Assembly (NCBI GenBank): GCA_028701435.1
Contig: JAQVQT010000014.1
Location: forward strand, 1 to 18,891
From: Smithellaceae bacterium
GTDB taxonomy: Bacteria > Desulfobacterota > Syntrophia > Syntrophales > Smithellaceae
Direction of reading: 5' to 3'
Length of the DNA stretch: 18,891 bases
Shown: piece after piece, positions 1 to 7,484 of the stretch
How the letters are laid out: each line of letters begins with the position of its first letter
Position numbering within the stretch: position 1 is the stretch's first letter
Notes under the pieces: generated by a model
What the model was told of the DNA's origin: nothing
Database searches by the model: none
What the model saw: the letters and a program-made list of their open reading frames with translations, nothing else
Made by a program: the position numbers and the translations under genes

Positions 1-487
1 CGCGCTGAATGGTCTGATGGTCACAAAGCGTGCAGGTGCCGTCTTCTCTGGGCGGATTGCTTTTGACGTTGTAAATGGCCTGGCAGGCGGGGTTGCAGCA
101 GGTCCTGCGGGTCGTCAGCCGATCCAGGATCACGTCACGCGGCACATCCAGATTGGCGACAAAATCCAGTTTGATTTTCAATTTGGCCAGGAGTTTTTGA
201 AGGTCTTCGGCCTGGGGAATCGTCCGCGGAAAACCGTCCAGAATAAATCCCTTTTGACAATCCGGCTCCTGAAGCCTCGCTTCCATGATTTCCATGATCA
301 GCGAATCGGGCACCAGGTCGCCCCGATCCATGTATTCTTTAGCTTTTTTGCCGAGGGCGCTGCCCTCTTTCACGGCGGAGCGCAAAATATCGCCCGTGGA
401 GATCTGTACGGATCCGTCAAATTCGGTCAGCAGCTTGGCGATCGTGCCTTTGCCGGCGCCCGGCGCGCCCAGTAAAATAATTCTCAT
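1..487 (-). CDS. adk: Adenylate kinase, zinc-LID type (3' end cut by window edge)
   Basis: Cytosolic enzyme that interconverts ATP + AMP and 2 ADP. 162 residues are visible of about 215 usual for the long form; the C-terminus lies outside the window. The N-terminus has the P-loop GAPGAGKGT (residues 8-16), then the AMP-binding region STGDILR (30-36) and DGFPRT (84-89). The LID shows cysteines 130, 131, 135, 152 and 155, which fits the Cys4 zinc-binding class; the first knuckle is C-x4-C (or C-x3-C) instead of the common C-x2-C. The ATG at 487 is preceded by a perfect AGGAGG at 493-498 and a strong promoter further up, so it is probably transcribed independently of the upstream cyclotransferase gene. 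adk often sits beside secY and map; here it does not. Identity is very clear. Confidence 0.96.
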   Translation of the reverse strand, partial: MRIILLGAPGAGKGTIAKLLTEFDGSVQISTGDILRSAVKEGSALGKKAKEYMDRGDLVPDSLIMEIMEARLQEPDCQKGFILDGFPRTIPQAEDLQKLLAKLKIKLDFVANLDVPRDVILDRLTTRRTCCNPACQAIYNVKSNPPREDGTCTLCDHQTIQR

Positions 488-532
488 GTTTTCCTCCTGA
501 TAAGAATCGTTCCCATAGAACAAACTGCGGCG

Positions 533-561
533 CTTATAATGCAAAACCGGCAGACGGTCAA
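533..561 (-). promoter_or_regulatory. Predicted sigma-70 promoter of adk
   Basis: On the minus strand the -35 element TTGACC (556-561) and the -10 element TATAAG (533-538) are separated by exactly 17 bases, each matching consensus at 5 of 6 positions. The expected start is near 526, giving a 5' leader of about 40 bases that ends in the AGGAGG of adk. It lies wholly in the 87-base spacer between the cyclotransferase stop and adk. Confidence 0.75.
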
Positions 562-574
562 GTCCATAAAGGCT

Positions 575-1402
575 TTAGTGCGCAAGTTGAATTTCAAAAA
601 GGTGCGGCCAGTACTTGCCGGTTACAAAAATGCGGTTTTTCTTCTCATCATAGGCGATGCCGTTGAGTACATCCACGCGGGCATTGGCGGGAAGATAGGA
701 ACGAAGGGCGGAAAGATCGATCCAGCCCGTTATCCTGCCGGTTTGGGGCGAAATGCGGGCAATGATGTCCTCCATGTAAATATTCGCCCAGATTTCCCCC
801 CGGACAAACTCCAGTTCATTGAGCCGGGAAACCGGCCTGTCCCCGTCTCTGACATGGATCTTTCTCCGAACGGTAAAGGATTCCGGATCGCGAAAGACGA
901 TCGTCGGCGAACCGTTGCTCACGAGCAGGCTTTTCCCGTCGGAAGCCAACCCCCAGCCTTCTCCTTCATATTTGATTCTCCTGATTTCCTTCAGGGAGGC
1001 GGCATCATACACCCAAGCGGTTTCATTTTGCCAGGTCAGCAGATAAATCCGGTTTTTGAAAAGCGCGATGCCCTCTCCGAAAAACTCCGGGGGCAGTTGA
1101 ATCTGCCTGAGAACTTTCCCGGTCGCGATGTCTTTGCAGGCCAGCGTCGATCGGCCCAGCAGGCCGGTGGACTCGCACAAAGAACCGTCCATGATGATCA
1201 GCCCCTGCGTGAAGGCGTCCGGATCGTGCGGATGGATTTTTTGGATTACGACGGAGGAAATGGGCGCTCTCGTTTTCATCAGAAGGGAAAACGGGATCTC
1301 CCCCGGCAGAACATTCTCCGCACCCGCCTCGCCCGGCCGCAAAATACAAGCCGCAATCAAGATCAGCGCGAAAAGGATCGTTTTCGTATCACGGATCATC
1401 AT
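575..1402 (-). CDS. Secreted glutaminyl-peptide cyclotransferase (Glu_cyclase_2 family)
   Basis: Predicted exported enzyme converting N-terminal glutamine of peptides or proteins to pyroglutamate; the family has a papaya-QC-like five-bladed beta-propeller. About 275 residues. Residues 2 to about 28 form a signal peptide (MIRDTKTILFALILIAACIL then an AGA|EN-type cleavage site). Family landmarks follow in order: PHDPDAFTQGL, ESTGLLGRS, GEGIAL, LTWQNE, EGWGLASDG, SNGSPTIVFRDP, LNELEF, ARISPQTG, GWIDL, VLNGIAYD, VTGKYWP. A longer reading from an ATG at 1501 overlaps tsaB and would bury the signal peptide behind 33 unrelated residues, so I chose the ATG at 1402 (or the adjacent one at 1399). The SD is weak. 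It follows tsaB by 70 bases with no visible terminator, so it may be the last gene of that unit. The substrate is unknown. Confidence 0.88.
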   Translation of the reverse strand: MMIRDTKTILFALILIAACILRPGEAGAENVLPGEIPFSLLMKTRAPISSVVIQKIHPHDPDAFTQGLIIMDGSLCESTGLLGRSTLACKDIATGKVLRQIQLPPEFFGEGIALFKNRIYLLTWQNETAWVYDAASLKEIRRIKYEGEGWGLASDGKSLLVSNGSPTIVFRDPESFTVRRKIHVRDGDRPVSRLNELEFVRGEIWANIYMEDIIARISPQTGRITGWIDLSALRSYLPANARVDVLNGIAYDEKKNRIFVTGKYWPHLFEIQLAH

Positions 1403-1472
1403 GGCGTACCGCCCGTGCGGGAGAAAAGAATCCCCTTGATCTTCCGGGACGCTGTGGCAACAGACCGTGCCG

Positions 1473-2162
1473 TCATCCGCCGCCCGCAGCCGGCAGGGCA
1501 TCCACCGAGCGCAAATAAAGGGGCGCGCACCGAACCGGATCCAGCAAATCCCTGTGGAAATATTTTTCCAGCGCCAGCCTCGCGACGGCCGCGGCGCTGA
1601 TAAACTGCCGGTCGACCGGCGCCATTTTATTTTTCGGCGAAGACAGGGGAGGAATCAGGCCGGCATACCGGACGGCGCCGTCGCCGACATAGATGACCGG
1701 CTCGGAAAAAGGATCCTCCACGCTGCGCGGGTCCTGAGCCTGCGGCGCCCCGACCGAATGGAGGACGCGGTCCTTTCCGCACCGGTAGTAGGCCAGATAA
1801 ACCTGACCGCGGCCGGCATCCATCATCGAACCGATCACGGCGTCCGGGTCCTCCACGTTGAGGGCCAAGGCCGCAAGCGAGGAAACCCCCGCCGCCGGTT
1901 TTCCCGTCGCCAGCATCAGGCCCTTGAGAGTGCTCAGGCCGATGCGCAGTCCGGTAAAGGAACCGGGTCCCAGGGTACAGGCAAACAAATCCATGTCCCG
2001 CACCGTGACATTGGACCGGCGGCAGGCTTCGTCAATGGCCGGAAGAAGCACTTCCGAATGGTTTTGCTCCCGATGCAGAATGGCGTTGTATAAAACCGCG
2101 CGGTCCTCAAGCAGGGCGACCGACAGGGTTTTGGATGACGTGTCGAAAGCCAGGGTCAGCAT
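1473..2162 (-). CDS. tsaB: tRNA threonylcarbamoyladenosine (t6A) biosynthesis protein TsaB
   Basis: TsaB (YeaZ) is the inactive ASKHA-fold partner of TsaD in the TsaBDE complex that makes t6A37 on ANN-decoding tRNAs, in the cytosol. At 229 residues it has family length. It shows the N-terminal strand LTLAFDTSSKTLSVAL, HSEVLLPAI, and the diagnostic GPGSFTGLRIG (residues 65-75) followed by STLKGL, used for dimerisation with TsaD. The ATG at 2162 lies one base after the rseP stop (TAATATG), which implies translational coupling in the uppS-cdsA-dxr-rseP-tsaB chain. The stop at 1473 is 70 bases before the cyclotransferase start. Confidence 0.95.
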   Translation of the reverse strand: MLTLAFDTSSKTLSVALLEDRAVLYNAILHREQNHSEVLLPAIDEACRRSNVTVRDMDLFACTLGPGSFTGLRIGLSTLKGLMLATGKPAAGVSSLAALALNVEDPDAVIGSMMDAGRGQVYLAYYRCGKDRVLHSVGAPQAQDPRSVEDPFSEPVIYVGDGAVRYAGLIPPLSSPKNKMAPVDRQFISAAAVARLALEKYFHRDLLDPVRCAPLYLRSVDALPAAGGG

Positions 2163-2163
2163 A

Positions 2164-3255
2164 TTATTTGAAAAATTTTAAAACATCGTTGATCGGTTTG
2201 ATATTGAGCCTTTCGATGTCGATCATGATGACAAAAAGCATCAGCATCAACAAAACGACAAACCCGATTTGCTGGGCCCATTCCTTGATTTTGACCGGAA
2301 TTTCCCTTCTGGTCGCCATCTCGATGAGATAAAAGAAGATATGGCCTCCGTCCAGCACGGGAATGGGAAACAAATTGATGACTCCCAGATTGATGGAAAG
2401 AATCGCCATAAAAAGAACAAACGGAATAATACCTTCCTTCACCTGATCACCCGCCACCTGGGCGATGAAGATGGGACCGCCCAGCGTCCGGGGCGAAAGC
2501 ACTCCCTCCAGCATTTTCACTACGGAAATGACGGTCAGCTTGCTGATTTCCCAGGTTTTTTCCCCCGCTGAAACCAGGGCCGCAAGCGGGTTCTTCCTTT
2601 CGATAACCGTCCGGCCGGCCGGTGAAATGCCGATCAGGTAGGTCGATTCCTCTTCGCCGAAAATATTTTTCGCTTTAGACATTTTCGGTTTGACGGCAAA
2701 GATTTTCTCTTCGCTGCCGCGTTGAACCTGTATGGCGAGATCATGACCTTCGGACTCCTTGATGAGGGGTCTGATCTCGTCCCAGAAGCTGATCTGGCGC
2801 CCGTTGATCGTCAGAATTTTGTCGTCTTTGAGAAGGCCCGCCGATGCGGCGGCGGAGTCCGGCGACAGCTCTCCGATGACCGGAAGAAGGTTGGGCAATC
2901 CGTACATGTACACCACAAAAAAAATGACGATGGCCAGAAGAAAGTTAAAGACGGGACCGGCCAGCACAATGAGCAGCCGCTTCCATCTGGGCTGTTTGTA
3001 AAAAGATCGTTTTGCATCTTCCGGCGGCAGTTCTTCCGCTCCCGATTCACCGAGCAGTTTGACGAATCCACCCAGCGGAATCCAGGAAAGGACATATTCC
3101 GTTTCGCCGATTTTCTTCCCGAAGATTTTGGGTCCGAACCCGAGGGAAAATTTCAGGACTCCGACGCCGCCGGCGCGCGCGGCCAGAAAATGCCCCAGTT
3201 CATGCACAAAAATCAGAATCCCCAGCAACACAATAAATGAAATGAAAGTAACCAA
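2164..3255 (-). CDS. rseP: Site-2 zinc metalloprotease RseP
   Basis: Inner-membrane intramembrane protease; in E. coli it cleaves anti-sigma factor RseA and signal-peptide remnants. 363 residues, shorter than the E. coli protein (450), with one PDZ domain (about 125-195) instead of two. The zinc site HELGH is at residues 18-22 within the first membrane helix, and the third ligand is D302 in NLFPIPVLDGGH. Further hydrophobic helices lie at about 95-118, 275-297 and 330-347. The start codon is TTG at 3255: no in-frame ATG lies near the first helix, and GGAGAGGA (3263-3270) is correctly spaced. Its stop is one base from tsaB, and the dxr stop lies between the SD and the start. The regulated anti-sigma factor is not in the window. 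Confidence 0.95.
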   Translation of the reverse strand: MVTFISFIVLLGILIFVHELGHFLAARAGGVGVLKFSLGFGPKIFGKKIGETEYVLSWIPLGGFVKLLGESGAEELPPEDAKRSFYKQPRWKRLLIVLAGPVFNFLLAIVIFFVVYMYGLPNLLPVIGELSPDSAAASAGLLKDDKILTINGRQISFWDEIRPLIKESEGHDLAIQVQRGSEEKIFAVKPKMSKAKNIFGEEESTYLIGISPAGRTVIERKNPLAALVSAGEKTWEISKLTVISVVKMLEGVLSPRTLGGPIFIAQVAGDQVKEGIIPFVLFMAILSINLGVINLFPIPVLDGGHIFFYLIEMATRREIPVKIKEWAQQIGFVVLLMLMLFVIMIDIERLNIKPINDVLKFFK

Positions 3256-3270
3256 TCGATCATCCTCTCC
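3253..3270 (-). promoter_or_regulatory. RBS and TTG start of rseP
   Basis: GGAGAGGA at 3263-3270 is followed by the dxr stop TGA (3260-3262) and, 7 bases after the SD, by TTG (3253-3255). The ATG inside GGATGA (3261-3263) is in another frame. The SD therefore lies in the last dxr codons, and the rare TTG start probably lowers rseP translation relative to dxr. Confidence 0.75.
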
Positions 3271-4426
3271 GCAGCTTTTTCAAAATACCGGCCGCTTCCC
3301 TTCTGGCTTCCCCGTCCGCATGGAGAATCTCCTCCAGCGACGGGTTTTGCTTCACCGAATGCCGATCCAAGGCTTTTTCTATTACTTTGGGAAGGTCAGT
3401 AAAGCAAATTTTATTTTCAAGAAACGCAGCCACCGCCTCTTCATTGGCCGCGTTTAAGACCACCGGGGCGGTTCCTCCCGCCCGCGCGGATTCATACGCC
3501 AGAGAAAGGCAGGGAAACTTTTTCGTGTCCGGCGGACAAAACGTCAAGGGGCCGGTTTTCGCCAGATCCAGCGCCGGCAGATCATTCGTCAGGCGGTCCG
3601 GATAGGACAGCGCATACGCAATGGGGATCCTCATATCGGCAATGCCCAACTGCGCCAGAACGGATCCGTCCAGAAGTTCGATTGCGGAATGCACGACGCT
3701 CTGCGGATGAATCAAAACATCAATGCGGGAGACGTCCAGATCAAACAGCCATTTCGCCTCGATCACCTCCAGGCCTTTGTTCATCAGAGACGCGGAATCC
3801 ACCGTGATTTTTGCGCCCATTTTCCAGCGCGGATGCCTGAGCGCCTGCGCCGGCGTCACTTTTTTCAGATCCGCCCGCGAGAAGGAATAAAACGGACCGC
3901 CGGACGCCGTGAGCATAATCCTTTGTACGTTTTTCGGCTTCTGTCCGGCAAGGCATTGAAAGATCGCGCTGTGCTCGCTGTCCACGGGAAGAACGCGAAT
4001 TTTCTTTTGTTTGGCTTTTTTTGTCACCAGATGCCCGGCGATGACCATGGTTTCCTTGTTCGCCAGCGCAAGGTCCTTCCCCGCTTCGATCGCCGCCAGC
4101 GTGGGCTTCAGGCCCGCCGCGCCCGAAATGGCGGAAAGAACGATGTCGGCTTTGGGATGCGCCGCCACAGCCCGAACCCCCTCTTCCCCGCAAAGAACAC
4201 GAATTGGGCTGCCCGGCCCCAAAAGGCCGCAAAGACGCTTCGCGTCTTCGGGCGTCTGAACGGATACCACCGCCGGGTGAAACGCCAGCGCCTGCCTGGC
4301 CAGAAGCGTTACATTGCGGCCCGCAGCGAGCGCCGCCACGCGAAATTTTTTCGGATTTTTCTGGATGACATCCAGCGCGCTTGCGCCGATAGAACCTGTC
4401 GAGCCAAGAATCGTTATTTTTTTCAT
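3260..4426 (-). CDS. dxr: 1-deoxy-D-xylulose 5-phosphate reductoisomerase
   Basis: Second step of the MEP isoprenoid pathway: NADPH-dependent rearrangement and reduction of DXP to 2-C-methyl-D-erythritol 4-phosphate, cytosolic. 388 residues, normal length. The NADPH-binding loop GSTGSIG is at 8-14, LANKETMV at 121-128, metal ligands D149 and E151 in VDSEHSAI, and the third ligand E220 in MNKGLEVIEA. ASGGPF (174-179) and IHPQSVVHS are the substrate loops. The ATG at 4426 shares its A with the cdsA stop (TGATG), with no strong SD, so coupling to cdsA is likely. With uppS two genes upstream it feeds undecaprenyl phosphate synthesis. Confidence 0.97.
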   Translation of the reverse strand: MKKITILGSTGSIGASALDVIQKNPKKFRVAALAAGRNVTLLARQALAFHPAVVSVQTPEDAKRLCGLLGPGSPIRVLCGEEGVRAVAAHPKADIVLSAISGAAGLKPTLAAIEAGKDLALANKETMVIAGHLVTKKAKQKKIRVLPVDSEHSAIFQCLAGQKPKNVQRIMLTASGGPFYSFSRADLKKVTPAQALRHPRWKMGAKITVDSASLMNKGLEVIEAKWLFDLDVSRIDVLIHPQSVVHSAIELLDGSVLAQLGIADMRIPIAYALSYPDRLTNDLPALDLAKTGPLTFCPPDTKKFPCLSLAYESARAGGTAPVVLNAANEEAVAAFLENKICFTDLPKVIEKALDRHSVKQNPSLEEILHADGEARREAAGILKKLRRG

Positions 4427-5241
4427 CAGCCAATCACAAATATCCGGTAATAATACACAAAAGGCGCCAGGAAGATCAGGCTGTCCATTCGGTCCATCAA
4501 TCCGCCGTGTCCGGGCAGCAGCGCACTGGCGTCCTTTTTCCCATGGCTTCTTTTGATGGCCGATTCACAAAGATCACCCAGCTGGCCGATGATGCCGCCC
4601 ACAAAACCGAGGATCAGAAAATGGACCCAGTGGATTTGGGGCAGCCAAAAGTAACCGAAGACACAGGCGGCCACGGTGGCGCCCGCGATGAGCCCCAGCG
4701 TGCCCTCCACGGTTTTGCCGGGGCTGACCGCCTCCAGCAGCTTTCTTTTGCCCAGGGACTTGCCCACGTACAGCGCCACCGTGTCTCCGATAATGCCGAT
4801 CACCAGCACCAGCAAAACCCAGAAAACGCCGCTCTCCAGTTGCCGCAGCAGAATAAAGTGCGAGGTCAAAAGCGGAATGTACAGAAGGCCGAACAGGACT
4901 TTCATCACGGAGGACAGATCCAGGGAAGGCCCTTCGGCCTGCCACAGAAAAACCATGAACACCATCAGTATCGCAAACGTCAGAACCGCGGCGATCCACT
5001 GGGTACTGCCCGTGAGCACGACCCAGGGGATCAAAACGGCGATGATCATGCTCTCGGTTTTTTCCGGACGGTGTCCGGGGCCGAAAACGATGCCGTTGTA
5101 TTCCGAAAGGCCGATGACAATCACCAGGGTAATGACGGCGGTCAGGACGACCGGCGATCCCATGACAATGATCAGAAGCAGCACAGCGGCCAGAACAAGG
5201 CCGGTCAGCCAACGCTGAAGATTGGAGTTCTGGGTCGCCAT
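4426..5241 (-). CDS. cdsA: Phosphatidate cytidylyltransferase (CDP-diglyceride synthase)
   Basis: Integral membrane enzyme that makes CDP-diacylglycerol from CTP and phosphatidic acid, the precursor of phosphatidylethanolamine, phosphatidylglycerol and cardiolipin. About 271 residues, with several hydrophobic helices from residue 12 onward. The C-terminal family signature is clear: KRSHGKKDAS then PGHGGLMDRMDS. Upstream of it are GDTVALYVGK and SPGKTVEG, also typical. I chose the ATG at 5241 because AGGAGA precedes it at good spacing; the longer GTG reading (5286) would overlap uppS by 26 bases and adds no conserved sequence. It begins 19 bases after uppS and its stop overlaps the dxr start. 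Confidence 0.96.
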   Translation of the reverse strand: MATQNSNLQRWLTGLVLAAVLLLIIVMGSPVVLTAVITLVIVIGLSEYNGIVFGPGHRPEKTESMIIAVLIPWVVLTGSTQWIAAVLTFAILMVFMVFLWQAEGPSLDLSSVMKVLFGLLYIPLLTSHFILLRQLESGVFWVLLVLVIGIIGDTVALYVGKSLGKRKLLEAVSPGKTVEGTLGLIAGATVAACVFGYFWLPQIHWVHFLILGFVGGIIGQLGDLCESAIKRSHGKKDASALLPGHGGLMDRMDSLIFLAPFVYYYRIFVIG

Positions 5242-5260
5242 CGCTTTCTCCTTTGGGTGG

Positions 5261-6001
5261 TTATTTCCTGCCTGAAATCTGATCACTGGTTAAGCCGAAA
5301 CGTCTTTCCCGGCCCTGATATGCGGCAATCGCCTTTAATAAATCGTCTTTTTTGAAATCAGGCCATAAAACATCCGTAAAGTAAAGCTCCGTATAGGCCA
5401 TCTGCCAGAGAAGGAAATTGCTGATGCGATATTCGCCGCTCGTCCGGATCAACAGATCGGGGTCGGGCAGGTCGCGCGTGTACAAATAGCGTCCGAACAC
5501 GTCCTGATCCACGGCATCGGGATTCAGTTTTCCTTCCCGGCTGTCCGCCAGCATCTTTTTGACGGCCGCGAGAATCTCGTCCCGGCTGCCGTAGCTCAAC
5601 GCCAGATTCAGAATCATCTTGTCGTTGGATTGCGTCAGTTTTTTAACGTCCAGCAGTTTTTTCCTTACGGGCGCGTACAGGCGGTCGATGTCGCCGATGG
5701 TGGAAAGCCTAATTTCCCGCTTCTGGAGCTTCGGCGCTTCCTTGTCCAGGTAATCCGCAAGAAGGGCCATCAGAGCATTGACCTCGTCGCCGGGCCTGCC
5801 CCAGTTTTCAGAAGAAAAAGCAAACAGCGTAAGGCAGGCAATCCCCAGTTCCCGGCACGCCGTAACCGCCGTGCGCACCGCCTGGGCGCCTTTTTGATGT
5901 CCCCGAATCCGCCCCATGGCATGTTGTTTGGCCCACCGCCCGTTGCCGTCCATGATGATGGCGATGTGTCCGGGAAGATGATGGGGATCTATTTTCTGCA
6001 T
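5261..6001 (-). CDS. uppS: Undecaprenyl diphosphate synthase (cis-prenyltransferase)
   Basis: Condenses eight isopentenyl-PP onto farnesyl-PP to give undecaprenyl-PP, the lipid carrier for peptidoglycan, O-antigen and, here, the Ara4N made by the arn genes. 246 residues. The catalytic Asp is D18 in IMDGNGRWA (residues 16-24). FAFSSENWGRP and DLLIRTSGEYRISNFLLWQ followed by AYTELYF are the conserved IPP-binding and dimer segments. The SD before the ATG at 6001 is weak (CCGGAA). It is the first gene after the frr terminator, yet I found no convincing promoter in the spacer, so how uppS is expressed is unclear. Confidence 0.96.
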   Translation of the reverse strand: MQKIDPHHLPGHIAIIMDGNGRWAKQHAMGRIRGHQKGAQAVRTAVTACRELGIACLTLFAFSSENWGRPGDEVNALMALLADYLDKEAPKLQKREIRLSTIGDIDRLYAPVRKKLLDVKKLTQSNDKMILNLALSYGSRDEILAAVKKMLADSREGKLNPDAVDQDVFGRYLYTRDLPDPDLLIRTSGEYRISNFLLWQMAYTELYFTDVLWPDFKKDDLLKAIAAYQGRERRFGLTSDQISGRK

Positions 6002-6141
6002 TTCAGTTCCGGTCTTTCTTCAGGCCAGCCAGCCCGCAAAGGACCGCGAGGGGGACAGACTGGGGGCGGTTCGTGCATACGGGTATGACGCCGGAGCCGC
6101 ATGGACGGAACCCAAGCGATCCGATAGTTGCACCCGGCATC
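6002..6141. other. Spacer between the frr terminator and uppS, possible dispersed repeat
   Basis: GC-rich stretch without a credible gene. An open minus frame (start at 6233) runs through the frr end, the terminator and this spacer, but it has no SD and no family resemblance. It holds GGGGACAGACTGGGGGC (6051-6067), which reminds me of GGGGACAG-type intergenic repeats linked with REP-associated transposases in deltaproteobacterial genomes. That resemblance is from memory and untested. No convincing -35/-10 pair was seen although uppS should need one. Confidence 0.3.
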
Positions 6142-6175
6142 AAAAACAAATGGGGAGCTTCATACTCCCCATTTG
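6142..6175 (-). terminator. Rho-independent terminator after frr
   Basis: On the minus strand a perfect 11-bp stem, CAAATGGGGAG (6165-6175) pairing with CTCCCCATTTG (6147-6157) around a 7-base loop, is followed directly by TTTTT (6142-6146). It starts 24 bases after the frr stop and should end the rpsB-tsf-pyrH-frr transcript. Confidence 0.9.
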
Positions 6176-6198
6176 CGCTTGTTCGATTGCGGTCCGCC

Positions 6199-6756
6199 TT
6201 AAATCTCCATGATTTCTTTTTCTTTGACCGCAAGAATCTTGTCCGTCTTTTCGATATAACGGTCCGTCAGTTTCTGAACCTCGTCCTGAGCGCCGTGCAT
6301 TTCGTCCTCGGACATTTTATTGTTCTTTTTCAATTCTTTCAGCGCTTCATTGGCGTCGCGCCGCTCGTTGCGCAGCTTGATTTTCCCTTCTTCCGCCATT
6401 TTTTTAACCACCTTGACCAGGTCCTTTCGCCGCTCCTCCGTTAATTGCGGAATGGACAGGCGGATCACTTTGCCGTCCGTGGAGGGCATCAATCCCAGAT
6501 CGGATTTCTGAATGGCCTTCTCGATGGCGCCGATCGTTGTGACGTCCCAGGGAGCGATGACGATCAAACGGCTTTCCGGAACGGAAAGGTTGGCCACCTG
6601 CGCAATCGGGGTCGGCGTTCCGTAATAGTCCACCTTGATGCCGTCAAGCAGGGAAACCGACGCCCGTCCGGTTCTTACCCTGCTGAATGATTTCTCCAGA
6701 GAAGAGATGGTTTTTTCCATATTGTCTTTGAACTTTGAAAAAATCTGCTCTTTCAT
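6199..6756 (-). CDS. frr: Ribosome recycling factor
   Basis: With EF-G it splits the post-termination 70S ribosome; cytosolic. 185 residues, exactly family size. Domain I ends are FSRVRTGRAS and the long C-terminal helices with KIKLRNERRDANEALK; domain II holds YYGTPTPIAQVANLSVPE and the LTEERRKDLVK segment. Two ATGs are possible. The one at 6762 would leave only one base after the SD AGGAG (6764-6768), while the ATG at 6756 leaves seven, so I use 6756 (MKEQIFSKF). The start is two bases after the pyrH stop. A strong terminator follows. Confidence 0.97.
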   Translation of the reverse strand: MKEQIFSKFKDNMEKTISSLEKSFSRVRTGRASVSLLDGIKVDYYGTPTPIAQVANLSVPESRLIVIAPWDVTTIGAIEKAIQKSDLGLMPSTDGKVIRLSIPQLTEERRKDLVKVVKKMAEEGKIKLRNERRDANEALKELKKNNKMSEDEMHGAQDEVQKLTDRYIEKTDKILAVKEKEIMEI

Positions 6757-6758
6757 GA

Positions 6759-7484
6759 TCATTCTCCTACGTACGTTCCAATTTTTTTACCGCAAACAAC
6801 GCCTCGAATATTGCCCTTCTTCTGCAGATTAAAGACGACGAGGGGCAGCCGGTTGTCACGACAAAGTGAAATAGCCGTCGAATCCATCACCTTAAGGTTT
6901 TTAGTCAACACATCGATATAACTTATTTTTTTAAACATTACCGCGGTGTGATCCAAGACGGGATCCGCACTGTACACACCGTCCACTTTTGTTGCCTTCA
7001 GGATCACATCCGCCCGGATTTCCATCGCCCGAAGGGATGCGGCCGTGTCCGTGGAAAAATAGGGATTTCCCGTTCCGCCGGCAAAGATGACGATCCTGCC
7101 TTTTTCCAGGTGGCGCAGGGCTTTGCGTTGAATAAAAGGCTCCGCAATTTCCCGCATTTCAATGGAGGACTGGACGCGCGTCGCAAGCCCCTTTGCCTCC
7201 AGAGCGCTCTGAAGGGCAAGGCTGTTGATCACCGTCGCCAGCATTCCCATGTAATCGGCGGTCGTGCGCTCCATGCCCCGGGCGCCGGCCTGCACGCCCC
7301 GGAAAATATTGCCGCCTCCGATGACAATGCCGATCTGAATCTTCAGGTCCGCAAGAGACCCGATTTCATCGGCAATGTAATTTGCCACATCCGGATCAAC
7401 GCCTGTGGACTGTTTGCCCAGAAGAGCTTCACCGCTGAGCTTTAAAAGGATTCTTTGGTAAGCGGCCTTTTTCTTTTCGCCCAT
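6759..7484 (-). CDS. pyrH: UMP kinase (uridylate kinase)
   Basis: Phosphorylates UMP to UDP with ATP in pyrimidine nucleotide synthesis; a hexameric amino-acid-kinase-fold enzyme typical of bacteria. 241 residues. KLSGEAL (15-21) and GGGNIFRG (57-64) bind phosphates, DYMGMLATVINSLAL (78-92) is the dimer and UMP region, and AGGTGNPYFSTDTAA (135-149) plus ATKVDGVYSADP (164-175) are the nucleotide site. A longer reading from 7625 adds 47 residues that overlap tsf and have no homology, so the ATG at 7484 is used. It shares its A with the tsf stop (TAATG), and AGGAA lies 9 bases upstream. The conserved position between tsf and frr supports the call. Confidence 0.97.
   Translation of the reverse strand: MGEKKKAAYQRILLKLSGEALLGKQSTGVDPDVANYIADEIGSLADLKIQIGIVIGGGNIFRGVQAGARGMERTTADYMGMLATVINSLALQSALEAKGLATRVQSSIEMREIAEPFIQRKALRHLEKGRIVIFAGGTGNPYFSTDTAASLRAMEIRADVILKATKVDGVYSADPVLDHTAVMFKKISYIDVLTKNLKVMDSTAISLCRDNRLPLVVFNLQKKGNIRGVVCGKKIGTYVGE
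6764..6768 (-). promoter_or_regulatory. RBS of frr, decides the start
   Basis: AGGAG on the minus strand inside the last codons of pyrH. It is spaced 7 bases from the ATG at 6756 and 1 base from the ATG at 6762, favouring the former. Confidence 0.7.

Noticed and set aside
539..1600. 353-codon open frame on the plus strand opposite the cyclotransferase
   Set aside because: Spans across two minus-strand genes and the adk promoter, with an Arg/Pro/Gly-rich composition and no recognisable domain; the minus-strand protein has clear family motifs.
6003..6233. 76-codon minus-strand frame over the frr end and uppS spacer
   Set aside because: Runs through the frr 3' end and the strong terminator, lacks an SD, and ends just before uppS; not a credible gene.
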